This document shows positions 8,566 through 16,751 of a stretch of DNA of 64,000 nucleotides, piece after piece. The stretch is taken from NCBI RefSeq assembly GCF_963677575.1, contig NZ_OY782038.1:5477001-5541000 (forward strand), read 5' to 3'. The stretch's first letter is position 1, and every line of letters begins with the position of its first letter. A program made the translations under genes and the position numbers. This DNA is from an uncultured Draconibacterium sp. Lineage in GTDB: Bacteria; Bacteroidota; Bacteroidia; Bacteroidales; Prolixibacteraceae. Under the pieces are notes generated by a model, which was not told the origin of the DNA, made no database searches, and worked only from the letters and a program-made list of their open reading frames with translations.

Positions 8566-9192
8566 TTATTTCCCGAGTGAACTTTCGAATGGTACGCGGT
8601 TCATTAAAGAACGGCCAAGAGTAATCTCGTCGGTGTATTCCAGCTCGTCACCAATGGAAACACCTCGGGCTAGTGTAGAGATTTTAACATTCTTGTCTTT
8701 CAATTTTCGGTAGATGTAAAAGTTGGTGGTGTCGCCTTCCATAGTTGTGGAAAGCGCCAGGATAATTTCTATAACTTCTCCTGAATCTACCCGTTCAAGC
8801 AGCGAATCGATTTCCAGTTCTGCCGGGCCAATCCCATCCATCGGCGAAATTATTCCTCCAAGCACATGGTAAAGTCCGTTAAACTGGTGGGTATTTTCAA
8901 CCGACATTACATCGCGGATATTCTCCACCACACATATTATACTGTCGTTACGTGATGGATTGGAACAAATCTGGCAAGTGTCGCTATCCGAAATGTTATG
9001 GCAAATTTTACAATGTTTTATTTCGTTACGTAGTTGTATTAAGCTGTTGCCAAAAGCATTAACTTCTTCTTTGTCTTGCCGCAAAAGGTGTAAAACCAGG
9101 CGCAAAGCACTTTTTCGTCCTATACCGGGCAGTTTAGAGAATTCGTTAACAGCGGCTTCCAGTAATCGCGATGGATATTTATCGATGTTCAT
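8566..9192 (-). CDS. recR: Recombination protein RecR
   Basis: The 208-residue product is RecR, the toroidal zinc protein that with RecO loads RecA on gapped DNA. It shows the helix-hairpin-helix LPGIGRKSALR (residues 21-31), the four-cysteine zinc finger CKIC...CQIC (Cys61, 64, 73, 76), and a Toprim domain with VVENIRDVMSVE and LALSTTMEGDTTNFYI. Length is as expected. It sits alone with 142 bases before the GT2 gene and diverges from the outer-membrane protein gene at 9344. Confidence 0.95.
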   Translation of the reverse strand: MNIDKYPSRLLEAAVNEFSKLPGIGRKSALRLVLHLLRQDKEEVNAFGNSLIQLRNEIKHCKICHNISDSDTCQICSNPSRNDSIICVVENIRDVMSVENTHQFNGLYHVLGGIISPMDGIGPAELEIDSLLERVDSGEVIEIILALSTTMEGDTTNFYIYRKLKDKNVKISTLARGVSIGDELEYTDEITLGRSLMNRVPFESSLGK

Positions 9193-9343
9193 AAAAGCAA
9201 AAATAGTGTTGAATTTGAAAATGTGATACGAGAAAGCAATTTTTTGTGTTCAGATGTTTTTTCACGCGTTTTCGTTGCTGAAATTGTTGCTACGAAACAT
9301 AAATTATGTGTATCTTATTCTCATAATATTAAAAATACAAACA

Positions 9344-9916
9344 ATGAGAATCTCACTTTTACTTGTTGTACTTATCTTCTTCACGGTATCCGGATTTGCT
9401 CAAGTGCAGGATACAACAACGGTTGACCAACCGGAAGAAACAACTTTGCCCAAACCTCAACTCGACAAAAGCCGAGTTTATTATGGAGGTTATGTTACCA
9501 TGAATTTTAGTAAAAATTATAGTGTGCTTGGTGCTCAGCCTTTGGTTGCTTATAAACTTACTCCAAAATTGTCGGTGGGGACACAGGTGTCGTACGAATA
9601 CATTAGCGACAGCCGCTACATAGAAGATCAGAATGGTTCGAATTACGGAGCAAGTATATTTAGTCGGTACCGAGTAACACCACGTTTGTATACACATACT
9701 GAGTTTTCGTTGATGAGTTATAAATGGTTTTATTCAGATGGTGACGATGAGCGAAAATTAGCCCCAATGTTTTATGTTGGAGGTGGATACAGTCAGCCCA
9801 TTTCAAAAAATACATGGTTGAATGCTCAGGTTTTATTTGATGTGTTAAACCACGAAAATTCACCTTACAAAGATTGGGAGCCCTATTTCAGTATTGGATT
9901 TGGAGTGGGATTTTAG
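9344..9916 (+). CDS. Small outer-membrane beta-barrel protein
   Basis: The likely start is the ATG at 9344, which gives a clear signal peptide (MRISLLLVVLIFFTVSGFAQ) and a 190-residue precursor; an upstream in-frame ATG at 9254 would bury it. The mature protein has alternating hydrophobic/polar strands rich in Tyr, Gly and Ser, with YGGYVTMNFSKNYSVLG, GASIFSRYRVTP and a final PYFSIGFGVGF that ends in aromatic Phe, as outer-membrane barrels do. No specific function is recognisable. It is followed by a perfect bidirectional terminator shared with maeB. Confidence 0.75.
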   Translation: MRISLLLVVLIFFTVSGFAQVQDTTTVDQPEETTLPKPQLDKSRVYYGGYVTMNFSKNYSVLGAQPLVAYKLTPKLSVGTQVSYEYISDSRYIEDQNGSNYGASIFSRYRVTPRLYTHTEFSLMSYKWFYSDGDDERKLAPMFYVGGGYSQPISKNTWLNAQVLFDVLNHENSPYKDWEPYFSIGFGVGF

Positions 9917-9943
9917 CCCAAAAAGACATTCGTAAGTCATCAA

Positions 9944-9987
9944 AATAGAAATGCCGGAGCTCATTATCGAACTCCGGCATTTCTATT
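9944..9987. terminator. Bidirectional hairpin terminator between convergent genes
   Basis: A perfect 16-base stem (AATAGAAATGCCGGAG paired with CTCCGGCATTTCTATT) closes a 12-base loop, with A-rich and T-rich flanks on either side. It sits between the converging barrel gene and maeB, so it can end both transcripts. Confidence 0.85.
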
Positions 9988-10002
9988 ATTAATTCAGAGT
10001 TT

Positions 10003-12279
10003 TTACTCAGAACTACTGTCTTGTGCATCGATAACTGCAATGGCCGTCATGTTGATGATCTCGCGAACAGTGCTGTCGCGCTGTAAAATATGAATGGGCT
10101 TTTTCATTCCCATCAAAATTGGACCGATTGCCTCGTAAGGACCTAGTGCCTGTAAAATTTTGTAGGTAATATTTCCCGAGCTCAGGTTTGGGAAAATCAG
10201 TGTATTCGCATCTTGGTCTCCGAGTTTATTAAACGGATAGCGTGAATACCTCAACTTGCCGTTCAAGGCGTAGTTGGCCTGCATTTCTCCGTCTACTATC
10301 AATTCCGGATTGCTCTCATGCAGCTTCTGCACAGCCTCTTTTACTCTTATCGGACTTCCTTCTCCTTTGTAGGCTCCAAAGTTGGAGTAGGAAAGGAGGG
10401 CAATACGCGGTTCGATATTAAACTTACGAACTTCGGTTGCGGTAAGTAATGTGGTGTCGGCAAGTGTTTGTGCCGAAGGATTCATATTCACCGTTGTATC
10501 AGCAAGGAACAACGGGCCGCTTTTAGTAAGCAGGATATACATTCCAGCAATGTGGTTATAATCCTTCTTAACTCCAATTACTTGCAAAGCAGGGCGAATG
10601 GTAGAGGAGTATTTTCTGGAAAATCCTGAAATAAAAGCATCTGCTTCACCTGTTTCCACCATCATCGAACCATAGTAGTCGCGGTTGTACATTTTTTCTA
10701 CCGCTTCGTTGTAAGTCATTCCTTTGCGTTTGCGTTTTTCGTAAAGGATTTTTGCAAAGTGATGACGTTTTTCGTCGCTTACCGATTCGTAAAGATCGAT
10801 GATGGGAACATTGTCGATATCCAGCTGGTTTTCTTTTATCAGCAACTGAATCTTCTCTTTGTTCCCCAACAGAATAGGTTTGGCGATTCCCTCGCGAATC
10901 ACAAACTGAACAGCCTTAAGAATACGGAAACTGTTGGCTTCAGCAAATACAATACGTTTTGGATCTTGTTTTGCCTTGGTGCGAATAGCCATTATCAGAC
11001 GGTTGTCGATTCCCAGGCGTTCGGTGAGCTCACGCTCGTAAGCTGTCCAGCTTTTTATTGGTTTGCGGGCCACGCCGGTTTCCATTGCGGCATGAGCCAC
11101 TGCAGAAGAAACAGTGGTTATCAATCGCGGATCGAGCGGTTTAGGAATGATATAATCTTTACCAAATACAATGTTTTTCATGTTGTAGGCTTTGGCCACC
11201 ATTTCCGGCACATATTCTTTTGCCAGTTTTGACAATGCTTTTGATGCCGCAATTTTCATTTCTTCGTTAATCGTGGTTGCCCGCACATCCAGCGCTCCTC
11301 TGAAAATAAAGGGGAATCCCAGAACATTGTTAATTTGATTAGGGTAATCACTACGTCCTGTGGCCATGATTATGTCCTTTCGTGCTGATGTGGCATCTTC
11401 ATAAGAGATTTCCGGATTGGGATTGGCCATGGCAAAAACGATCGGATTTTTAGCCATCGATTTGATCATTTTTTTGTTGACTACATCGGCAACAGATAGG
11501 CCGAGAAACACGTCAGCGTCTTTCATCGCCTCTTCCAGTGTATTGATTTTTCGTTTAGTAATAAATTGTTGTTTGATCTCATTCAGGTCGATACGTTCCT
11601 GATTTATCACACCCTTGCTATCGATCATTACTATGTTTTCGGGTTCAACGCCCATGCTGATGTACAACTTTGCACATGATATGGCTGCAGCTCCGGCACC
11701 ACTTACCACCACCTGGATATCTTCAATTAGCTTCTTATTTAGCTCCAATGCATTTAGAAGTGCGGCGGCAGAAATGATAGCGGTTCCATGTTGGTCGTCG
11801 TGAAAGACTGGAATATTGAGTTGTTTCCGAAGCGTTTCTTCTATTTTAAAACATTCCGGAGCTTTTATATCCTCAAGGTTTATGCCTCCAAAAGTTGGTG
11901 CAATTGCCTTTACAACTTCAATCAGTTTATCAGGATCTTTTTCTTCCACCTCAATGTCGAAAACATCTACGTCGGCAAAAATTTTAAATAACAGGCCTTT
12001 TCCCTCCATTACCGGCTTCCCGGCTTCCGGCCCAATATCTCCAAGTCCCAAAACAGCCGTTCCGTTTGATATCACTGCAACAAGGTTACCTTTGGCGGTG
12101 TATTTATAGGCACAGTCCTTGTCTTTTTCAATTTCAAGGCATGGTTGCGCAACCCCCGGCGTGTAAGCCAGTGAAAGATCGTATTGGGTATTATGTGGTT
12201 TGGTTGGAACAACCTCTATTTTCCCGGGACGATGTTTTTTGTGGTAGTTGAGGGCGTCAATTCTACGAATTTTAGGCAT
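10003..12279 (-). CDS. maeB: NADP-dependent malic enzyme with phosphotransacetylase-like C-terminal domain
   Basis: This 758-residue protein decarboxylates malate to pyruvate, making NADPH. The malic enzyme part (about 1-400) shows YDLSLAYTPGVAQPC, SNGTAVLGLGDIGPEAGKPVMEGKG, VFHDDQHGTAI, and the dinucleotide-binding VVVSGAGAAAISCA, here given by key pieces. The C-terminal ~330 residues (from about 430) match the PTA domain found in MaeB-type enzymes, with GEADAFISGFSRKYSS and the SNFGAYKG motif; in known MaeB proteins it is regulatory (acetyl-CoA sensing) rather than catalytic. Length and domain order are normal for the family. The gene stands alone and ends at the shared terminator. Confidence 0.93.
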   Translation of the reverse strand: MPKIRRIDALNYHKKHRPGKIEVVPTKPHNTQYDLSLAYTPGVAQPCLEIEKDKDCAYKYTAKGNLVAVISNGTAVLGLGDIGPEAGKPVMEGKGLLFKIFADVDVFDIEVEEKDPDKLIEVVKAIAPTFGGINLEDIKAPECFKIEETLRKQLNIPVFHDDQHGTAIISAAALLNALELNKKLIEDIQVVVSGAGAAAISCAKLYISMGVEPENIVMIDSKGVINQERIDLNEIKQQFITKRKINTLEEAMKDADVFLGLSVADVVNKKMIKSMAKNPIVFAMANPNPEISYEDATSARKDIIMATGRSDYPNQINNVLGFPFIFRGALDVRATTINEEMKIAASKALSKLAKEYVPEMVAKAYNMKNIVFGKDYIIPKPLDPRLITTVSSAVAHAAMETGVARKPIKSWTAYERELTERLGIDNRLIMAIRTKAKQDPKRIVFAEANSFRILKAVQFVIREGIAKPILLGNKEKIQLLIKENQLDIDNVPIIDLYESVSDEKRHHFAKILYEKRKRKGMTYNEAVEKMYNRDYYGSMMVETGEADAFISGFSRKYSSTIRPALQVIGVKKDYNHIAGMYILLTKSGPLFLADTTVNMNPSAQTLADTTLLTATEVRKFNIEPRIALLSYSNFGAYKGEGSPIRVKEAVQKLHESNPELIVDGEMQANYALNGKLRYSRYPFNKLGDQDANTLIFPNLSSGNITYKILQALGPYEAIGPILMGMKKPIHILQRDSTVREIINMTAIAVIDAQDSSSE

Positions 12280-12670
12280 GGCAGTAAATTTTATGGTTTA
12301 ATATAAATTTACATAAAATGCTTTGCCCATAAAATGTTATTAATCAGAAATAAAAGTGTTATGCAGCAAATGAGTGTAAGGAGATGAATGGTAAAAACCT
12401 GAGAGATTGAGGCTATGAAAAAAAGGAGAAAGGAGTGTGGAGATGGCTCTGGTGAAGATATATTCTTGGAGTAGTAATAGAGAGTGAATAGGAGGGACGA
12501 AATTAGTGTAAGTACTGCATAATCTTGACGGTCAAAGAAATGGGAGTAGAAAGTTATTTAGGATCTTTTCCTTGAGTTGACAAGTACTGTTCAGATTACT
12601 TTCAAATTGCAAACAACTTTTTGAAAACACTGATGATCATTAAGCTTATTAGAAAACTTAAGACAATTCG
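12280..12670. other. Gene-free spacer between maeB and the polysaccharide region
   Basis: I see no open frame, hairpin or promoter that I can defend here. The sequence is A+G-rich on the plus strand around 12360-12540. It marks the change from housekeeping genes to the polysaccharide region. Confidence 0.5.
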
Positions 12671-13747
12671 CTACGAAGAATATGCTTTTTTCGATGTTTT
12701 TGTGCGCAACACATAAGATGGTACCAACGAGAATCCAAGTCCAATAAGGAAAATAATAACAAACTGAAGGTTTACATTAAGCCGCCAGTGGTTAAGGCCA
12801 AGTGCAATTGCAATTAACACAATATTGCCTGCCAAAATTGTTAATGTTACTTTTAAGTGCGAATGAAGTAACGTTAGTAAGCGATGGTGGATATGGTTTT
12901 TATCAGGAGAAAATGGTGAGCGTCGTTGTGCTATTCGTATGGTCATAACCCTGAGGGTATCAATAAGGGGAATAATTATTATGGCAAAAGATACAGCAGG
13001 CGCTCCTCCTATACGATAAGGCTCCTGTGCTGTTATATTTAGTTCGTTAAAAGAAATAATCATTACCGAAATGAGTAATCCAATTATTAGCGAACCCGTA
13101 TCTCCCATAAATAGTTTGTTTTTGGTTCCAAAAACATTATAAAGGAAAAAGCCAGCCAGGCTTCCTACCAGTGCAAATGCCATTATTGCTAATGGATAAT
13201 TTTCACTTAAATAGAACCATGTTCCCAGAACAAATGAAGCTACCATTCCTAATCCGGATGCGAGTCCATCAACCCCATCAATGAGATTAAAGGCGTTTAT
13301 GATAACTATCATTACAAAAAGTGAAAGAGAAAAACTTGTTAAAGTTCCTATATTGTATTCTCCAAGTACTCCATGTAAATTAGTGAAATGGATATCTGTA
13401 AAGGTTATGAGTAATATTGCCGTAGTGATTTGGATGACTAATTTTTTACGCGCAGAGAGAATGATAAGGTCATCTTTTAGCCCCACGAAGAACATGAAAA
13501 TTACTGCGGCTATAATATATTTAAGTGAATCAAATGCTAAACCGTCAGTTGCAAATATCGCACTGATGGTAAAACCAATAAAAATGGCAACTCCTCCCAA
13601 AGGGGGAACAACCTGTGTGTGAACTTTTCTTTCTTCAAAAGGCTCAAATAAATGTTTGGCTTTCGCTATACGAATGATTGGTGGTACTGCTATTATAACT
13701 AACAGAAAACCAAGAATAAGAGCGGATAGGATTAAGATTATTTCCAT
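12671..13747 (-). CDS. MraY/WecA-family undecaprenyl-phosphate sugar-1-phosphate transferase
   Basis: The 358-residue polytopic protein (about ten or eleven membrane segments) carries the PNPT signatures: FNLIDGVDGLASGLG (Mg-binding aspartates), GDTGSLIIGLL, and the cytoplasmic HIHHRLL motif. WecA-type members transfer GlcNAc-1-phosphate or a related sugar-phosphate to undecaprenyl phosphate, the first step of O-antigen or capsule repeat assembly. It is too unlike MraY in context (no mur genes) to be the peptidoglycan enzyme. It is the last gene in the direction of transcription of the second polysaccharide set, 230 bases after the Wzi gene. Confidence 0.85.
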   Translation of the reverse strand: MEIILILSALILGFLLVIIAVPPIIRIAKAKHLFEPFEERKVHTQVVPPLGGVAIFIGFTISAIFATDGLAFDSLKYIIAAVIFMFFVGLKDDLIILSARKKLVIQITTAILLITFTDIHFTNLHGVLGEYNIGTLTSFSLSLFVMIVIINAFNLIDGVDGLASGLGMVASFVLGTWFYLSENYPLAIMAFALVGSLAGFFLYNVFGTKNKLFMGDTGSLIIGLLISVMIISFNELNITAQEPYRIGGAPAVSFAIIIIPLIDTLRVMTIRIAQRRSPFSPDKNHIHHRLLTLLHSHLKVTLTILAGNIVLIAIALGLNHWRLNVNLQFVIIFLIGLGFSLVPSYVLRTKTSKKAYSS

Positions 13748-13977
13748 GACGAAATAGTGTGATGTTGCTTGTGTTTTATAGGTCTTTTAAATATGAATAG
13801 ATACGTATTATTAATTAGTTACGATGTCTTTCGCGACGTTAAAATTAATTAATTTTAATTAGAATAATAATATTTGTTCGCAAAAAGATTAAAATTTTCA
13901 CAAATATCTTTATTTACAAAATTTTATTATGGATTGGTTTATAATGTATTGTGAAATATATGGGACCAAATTTTTAT

Positions 13978-15399
13978 TTAGAGGCGATACCTGAATGAAA
14001 GCATTGTGCCCAGTCGTGTTGTGATATTTCCATAATCAAAAAGACTTCCATGGTCGGCAGCAACAGATGCTGAAATACTGAACTTTTGCGTTTGTGGTTG
14101 CCAGGTAAACTCCCCCAGAACTGATAATTGTTGTCGCGATGGATCGTAGGTTGATCCTCCATGTCCGTCATGCAGCCCGAAGTGGTTGGAATATGTCAGT
14201 AAGCCTTTCCAGTGCCAATCTTCAGCGAATAAACCATCGGCACCAATATGAAATCCTGTAAAACGTGAACTTTCAAAACCTCTGCTTGTTCCATCTGCGA
14301 TAATAACCGGGGCAAACAGTGGACTCACCATTGCGAACTTGTCATAAGTGGCTCCTGAAAGATATATCCCATGATTAAAATAATTGTCAATACCCCGACC
14401 ATGCCCGTTTTCGTCGGGAGCCTCACCGAAGAGGTACGCTCCACTTTGATTTTTGGTATGGAAATATTCGAGCACGATATTTTTTAAATGAGCTTGTTTT
14501 TTGTTAAAATCAAGGTGTACACCAATCAGGTTATCAGCATAATTAAGCCATTCCATGCCGGAGTGATCTTCATAAGGATGGCTAATATAAAGTGTAGCAT
14601 TCAGTTTATCCCAGGCTTTGCTAAACTCAAGCTGATAAACCCCGTAACTGTTCCCCATGGCATTTTGCTGTTCTTCTTCTATGACGTTTTTGCCACCTGC
14701 ACTGGCTGTTACATATTTGAAGTATGATTCCCAACCCGGAAATTCACCGTATACAGGATGTGTTCCCCACCACATTACAAAATGTTCAATTCCTGCAGTT
14801 ACCTCAATCGATTTTGGTTGACCAAAGCGAAAGTACAGAGCACCCCGGTGTAAATGAGTATCTTCTACATAGCGATTGTCATTTAGTAAGCCTTCTTCAT
14901 AAAAACCATTGATGAAGAACCAGTTTGTAAATACAGGAACAAATCGGTTAAAACCTGCTCTGATTTTTGGATGAGGACGCGCATTACGCGAGGCTGCCAG
15001 GTTGCCGTTGGTGGTCGATAGTCCGGCATAAACTTCTTCTTCGGGAAAGGCTCCGATCTGCAATTGCAGAAATTTCCAACTAAGTCCACCAAAAAGTTGT
15101 GTAAATCGAATGTCGTTTTCGTCGGCCAGTAGCAGATCAAGATCAACACCTACTTGATAGCTAAAATCAGAACTTCCAATTTGTTGTTTATGAAAAGCAT
15201 TAAAACTGAAGTTTTGTACAGTACTGCTGTTTTTATCGAATTGTCCAAGCTGGTTGGCCCATAGCCAAAATGGCAGCTGGCCTTTTGTGCCAGCCAAAGT
15301 ATTCGACTCCAAACTAATTGATTGGGCAAATAATCCAGATAGAGGACCGATACATAAAAGTAGAAGGATAGCTACTATTCTGTGGGTTTGTTTTTTCAT
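13978..15399 (-). CDS. Capsule assembly Wzi family outer-membrane protein
   Basis: The 473-residue precursor has a signal peptide (MKKQTHRIVAILLLLCIGPLSGLFAQ, positions 1-26) and long amphipathic strands ending in FRYRL, consistent with an outer-membrane barrel. The opening LPFWLWANQLGQFDKNSS and EHFVMWWGTHPVYGEFP match the Wzi/capsule-assembly family in Bacteroidota. E. coli Wzi is an 18-strand lectin barrel that holds capsule at the cell surface; the role here is inferred. This is one of three Wzi-like proteins in the window and the one next to the Wzz/SLBB pair. Confidence 0.75.
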   Translation of the reverse strand: MKKQTHRIVAILLLLCIGPLSGLFAQSISLESNTLAGTKGQLPFWLWANQLGQFDKNSSTVQNFSFNAFHKQQIGSSDFSYQVGVDLDLLLADENDIRFTQLFGGLSWKFLQLQIGAFPEEEVYAGLSTTNGNLAASRNARPHPKIRAGFNRFVPVFTNWFFINGFYEEGLLNDNRYVEDTHLHRGALYFRFGQPKSIEVTAGIEHFVMWWGTHPVYGEFPGWESYFKYVTASAGGKNVIEEEQQNAMGNSYGVYQLEFSKAWDKLNATLYISHPYEDHSGMEWLNYADNLIGVHLDFNKKQAHLKNIVLEYFHTKNQSGAYLFGEAPDENGHGRGIDNYFNHGIYLSGATYDKFAMVSPLFAPVIIADGTSRGFESSRFTGFHIGADGLFAEDWHWKGLLTYSNHFGLHDGHGGSTYDPSRQQLSVLGEFTWQPQTQKFSISASVAADHGSLFDYGNITTRLGTMLSFRYRL

Positions 15400-15549
15400 T
15401 AGATTTTAAACGATAGTATTATGGGTTTATTTTAATCAGGAATTAATATTTTGTCAATGGTCTTAAATTGGTTCAGGTCCTTATTTCTCTTCGTTTTTTG
15501 TTTTGCCTAAGTTGTTGGAATTAAGGAAGAACCTATTGTCTTTGTAAAA

Positions 15550-16677
15550 TTATTCTATTTTATTTGTATCGTTTGAAATGATAAATTCCTTCCAGAGAAC
15601 AATACAAGTACCTGCGAACAAACCTATAAGTGTAAGGCTGATAATTGTGAACATTGTTTTGGGTTTACTTTTTTGCTGGGGTACTTTAGCCGGCTCTAAT
15701 ACCGTAAATACCGGAGTTTTATCCTGAACAAGTATTTGTGCCTGTTCACGCTTTTGCGCTAAGCTTTTATAGAGATTTGATGCCAAAGTGGATTCTGTAA
15801 CCAACCTGTCGCGTCGTGATTTTGCAGATGCCAGAATTACATTTACATTACTATCATCGTAATCGGCTAATGCTTCCTGTTTTTCAAAATACCGGGCTTT
15901 TGCTTCCTGGTATCGGGCCTCTATAAAAGCAAGGTCTTTTTTCTCTTTACTGGTATGATAATCAATTATGTATTCTTTTAAACTGGCGATCACTTTTTCG
16001 GTTAATAATGCTGAAACATAAGGGTCTTGTTGTGCTACACTAACTTTAATTATTTTACTGTCGCCACCGGTAATTGCACCTTCCGATTTTATAATATTTA
16101 CCTCTATGGTATTGGCCAGTCCCTTAATCAAATTCAGGTCGGCCTGAGAAAGATTTAAGGGTTCTCCTTCGTTTTTATGTGGAATCATTCTTTTTTCGCC
16201 CTTTGATTTTAGCAGGCTCAGGGCATAACCTGGCCATCCCGAAATAGAAGGTTTTGTATGTTCCTGCAGGTATTCGCTAACCGACACAGTGAGGCCTTCT
16301 TTGGGTAAGTACACATTTTCCTGCAAAATATCGATAAGGAAAGTTGTACTCTTTACTACTTCCGGATATAAGTCGGGTGTTAAGGCACTCGTGGTACTTC
16401 CACTCATATCCAGACCCATCAAACCTCCTACATCTAATCCCGCAATGTTTCCGAGTTGCCCCATTAAACCATTTGCCGGGCTGTTCGAATTGGATTCAGC
16501 TAATAAACTAACTTCAGTTTTATATACTTTTGGTGTGAAAACCACAAAAAATACGCCTGCCAAAAAGGCGATAGCAGCTGATTTTATAAGTATTCTGCGG
16601 TTTTGTTTTAACCTGGTCAGCAGATCTTTAATTTCGAGGTAATCTTTTTTATTTATGATAGCTGTATTCTTGCTCAT
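15550..16677 (-). CDS. Wzz-type polysaccharide co-polymerase (chain length determinant)
   Basis: The 375-residue protein has the PCP layout. An N-terminal membrane segment (about 33-50, KSAAIAFLAGVFFVVFTP) and a C-terminal one (about 343-365, FTIISLTLIGLFAG) flank a large periplasmic domain with coiled-coil stretches around residues 230-310. The proline-rich VPQQKSKPKT just before the second membrane segment is typical. There is no cytoplasmic tyrosine-kinase domain, so it is a Wzz/KpsE-like rather than Wzc-like form. It is 74 bases downstream of the SLBB exporter and is a paralogue of the protein at 56454-57566. Confidence 0.85.
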   Translation of the reverse strand: MSKNTAIINKKDYLEIKDLLTRLKQNRRILIKSAAIAFLAGVFFVVFTPKVYKTEVSLLAESNSNSPANGLMGQLGNIAGLDVGGLMGLDMSGSTTSALTPDLYPEVVKSTTFLIDILQENVYLPKEGLTVSVSEYLQEHTKPSISGWPGYALSLLKSKGEKRMIPHKNEGEPLNLSQADLNLIKGLANTIEVNIIKSEGAITGGDSKIIKVSVAQQDPYVSALLTEKVIASLKEYIIDYHTSKEKKDLAFIEARYQEAKARYFEKQEALADYDDSNVNVILASAKSRRDRLVTESTLASNLYKSLAQKREQAQILVQDKTPVFTVLEPAKVPQQKSKPKTMFTIISLTLIGLFAGTCIVLWKEFIISNDTNKIE

Positions 16678-16751
16678 TTCTGATTAGATGAAAATTTACA
16701 GTAATTTGTTAGATCAATAATTCCTTTGATTATTACGGCTACTTTCCGTTA

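Noticed and set aside
9254..9343. Upstream start of the outer-membrane protein
   Set aside because: It would place 30 residues before a clear signal peptide.
10759..11232. 157-residue plus-strand frame
   Set aside because: It is a shadow of maeB, whose family match covers the whole region.
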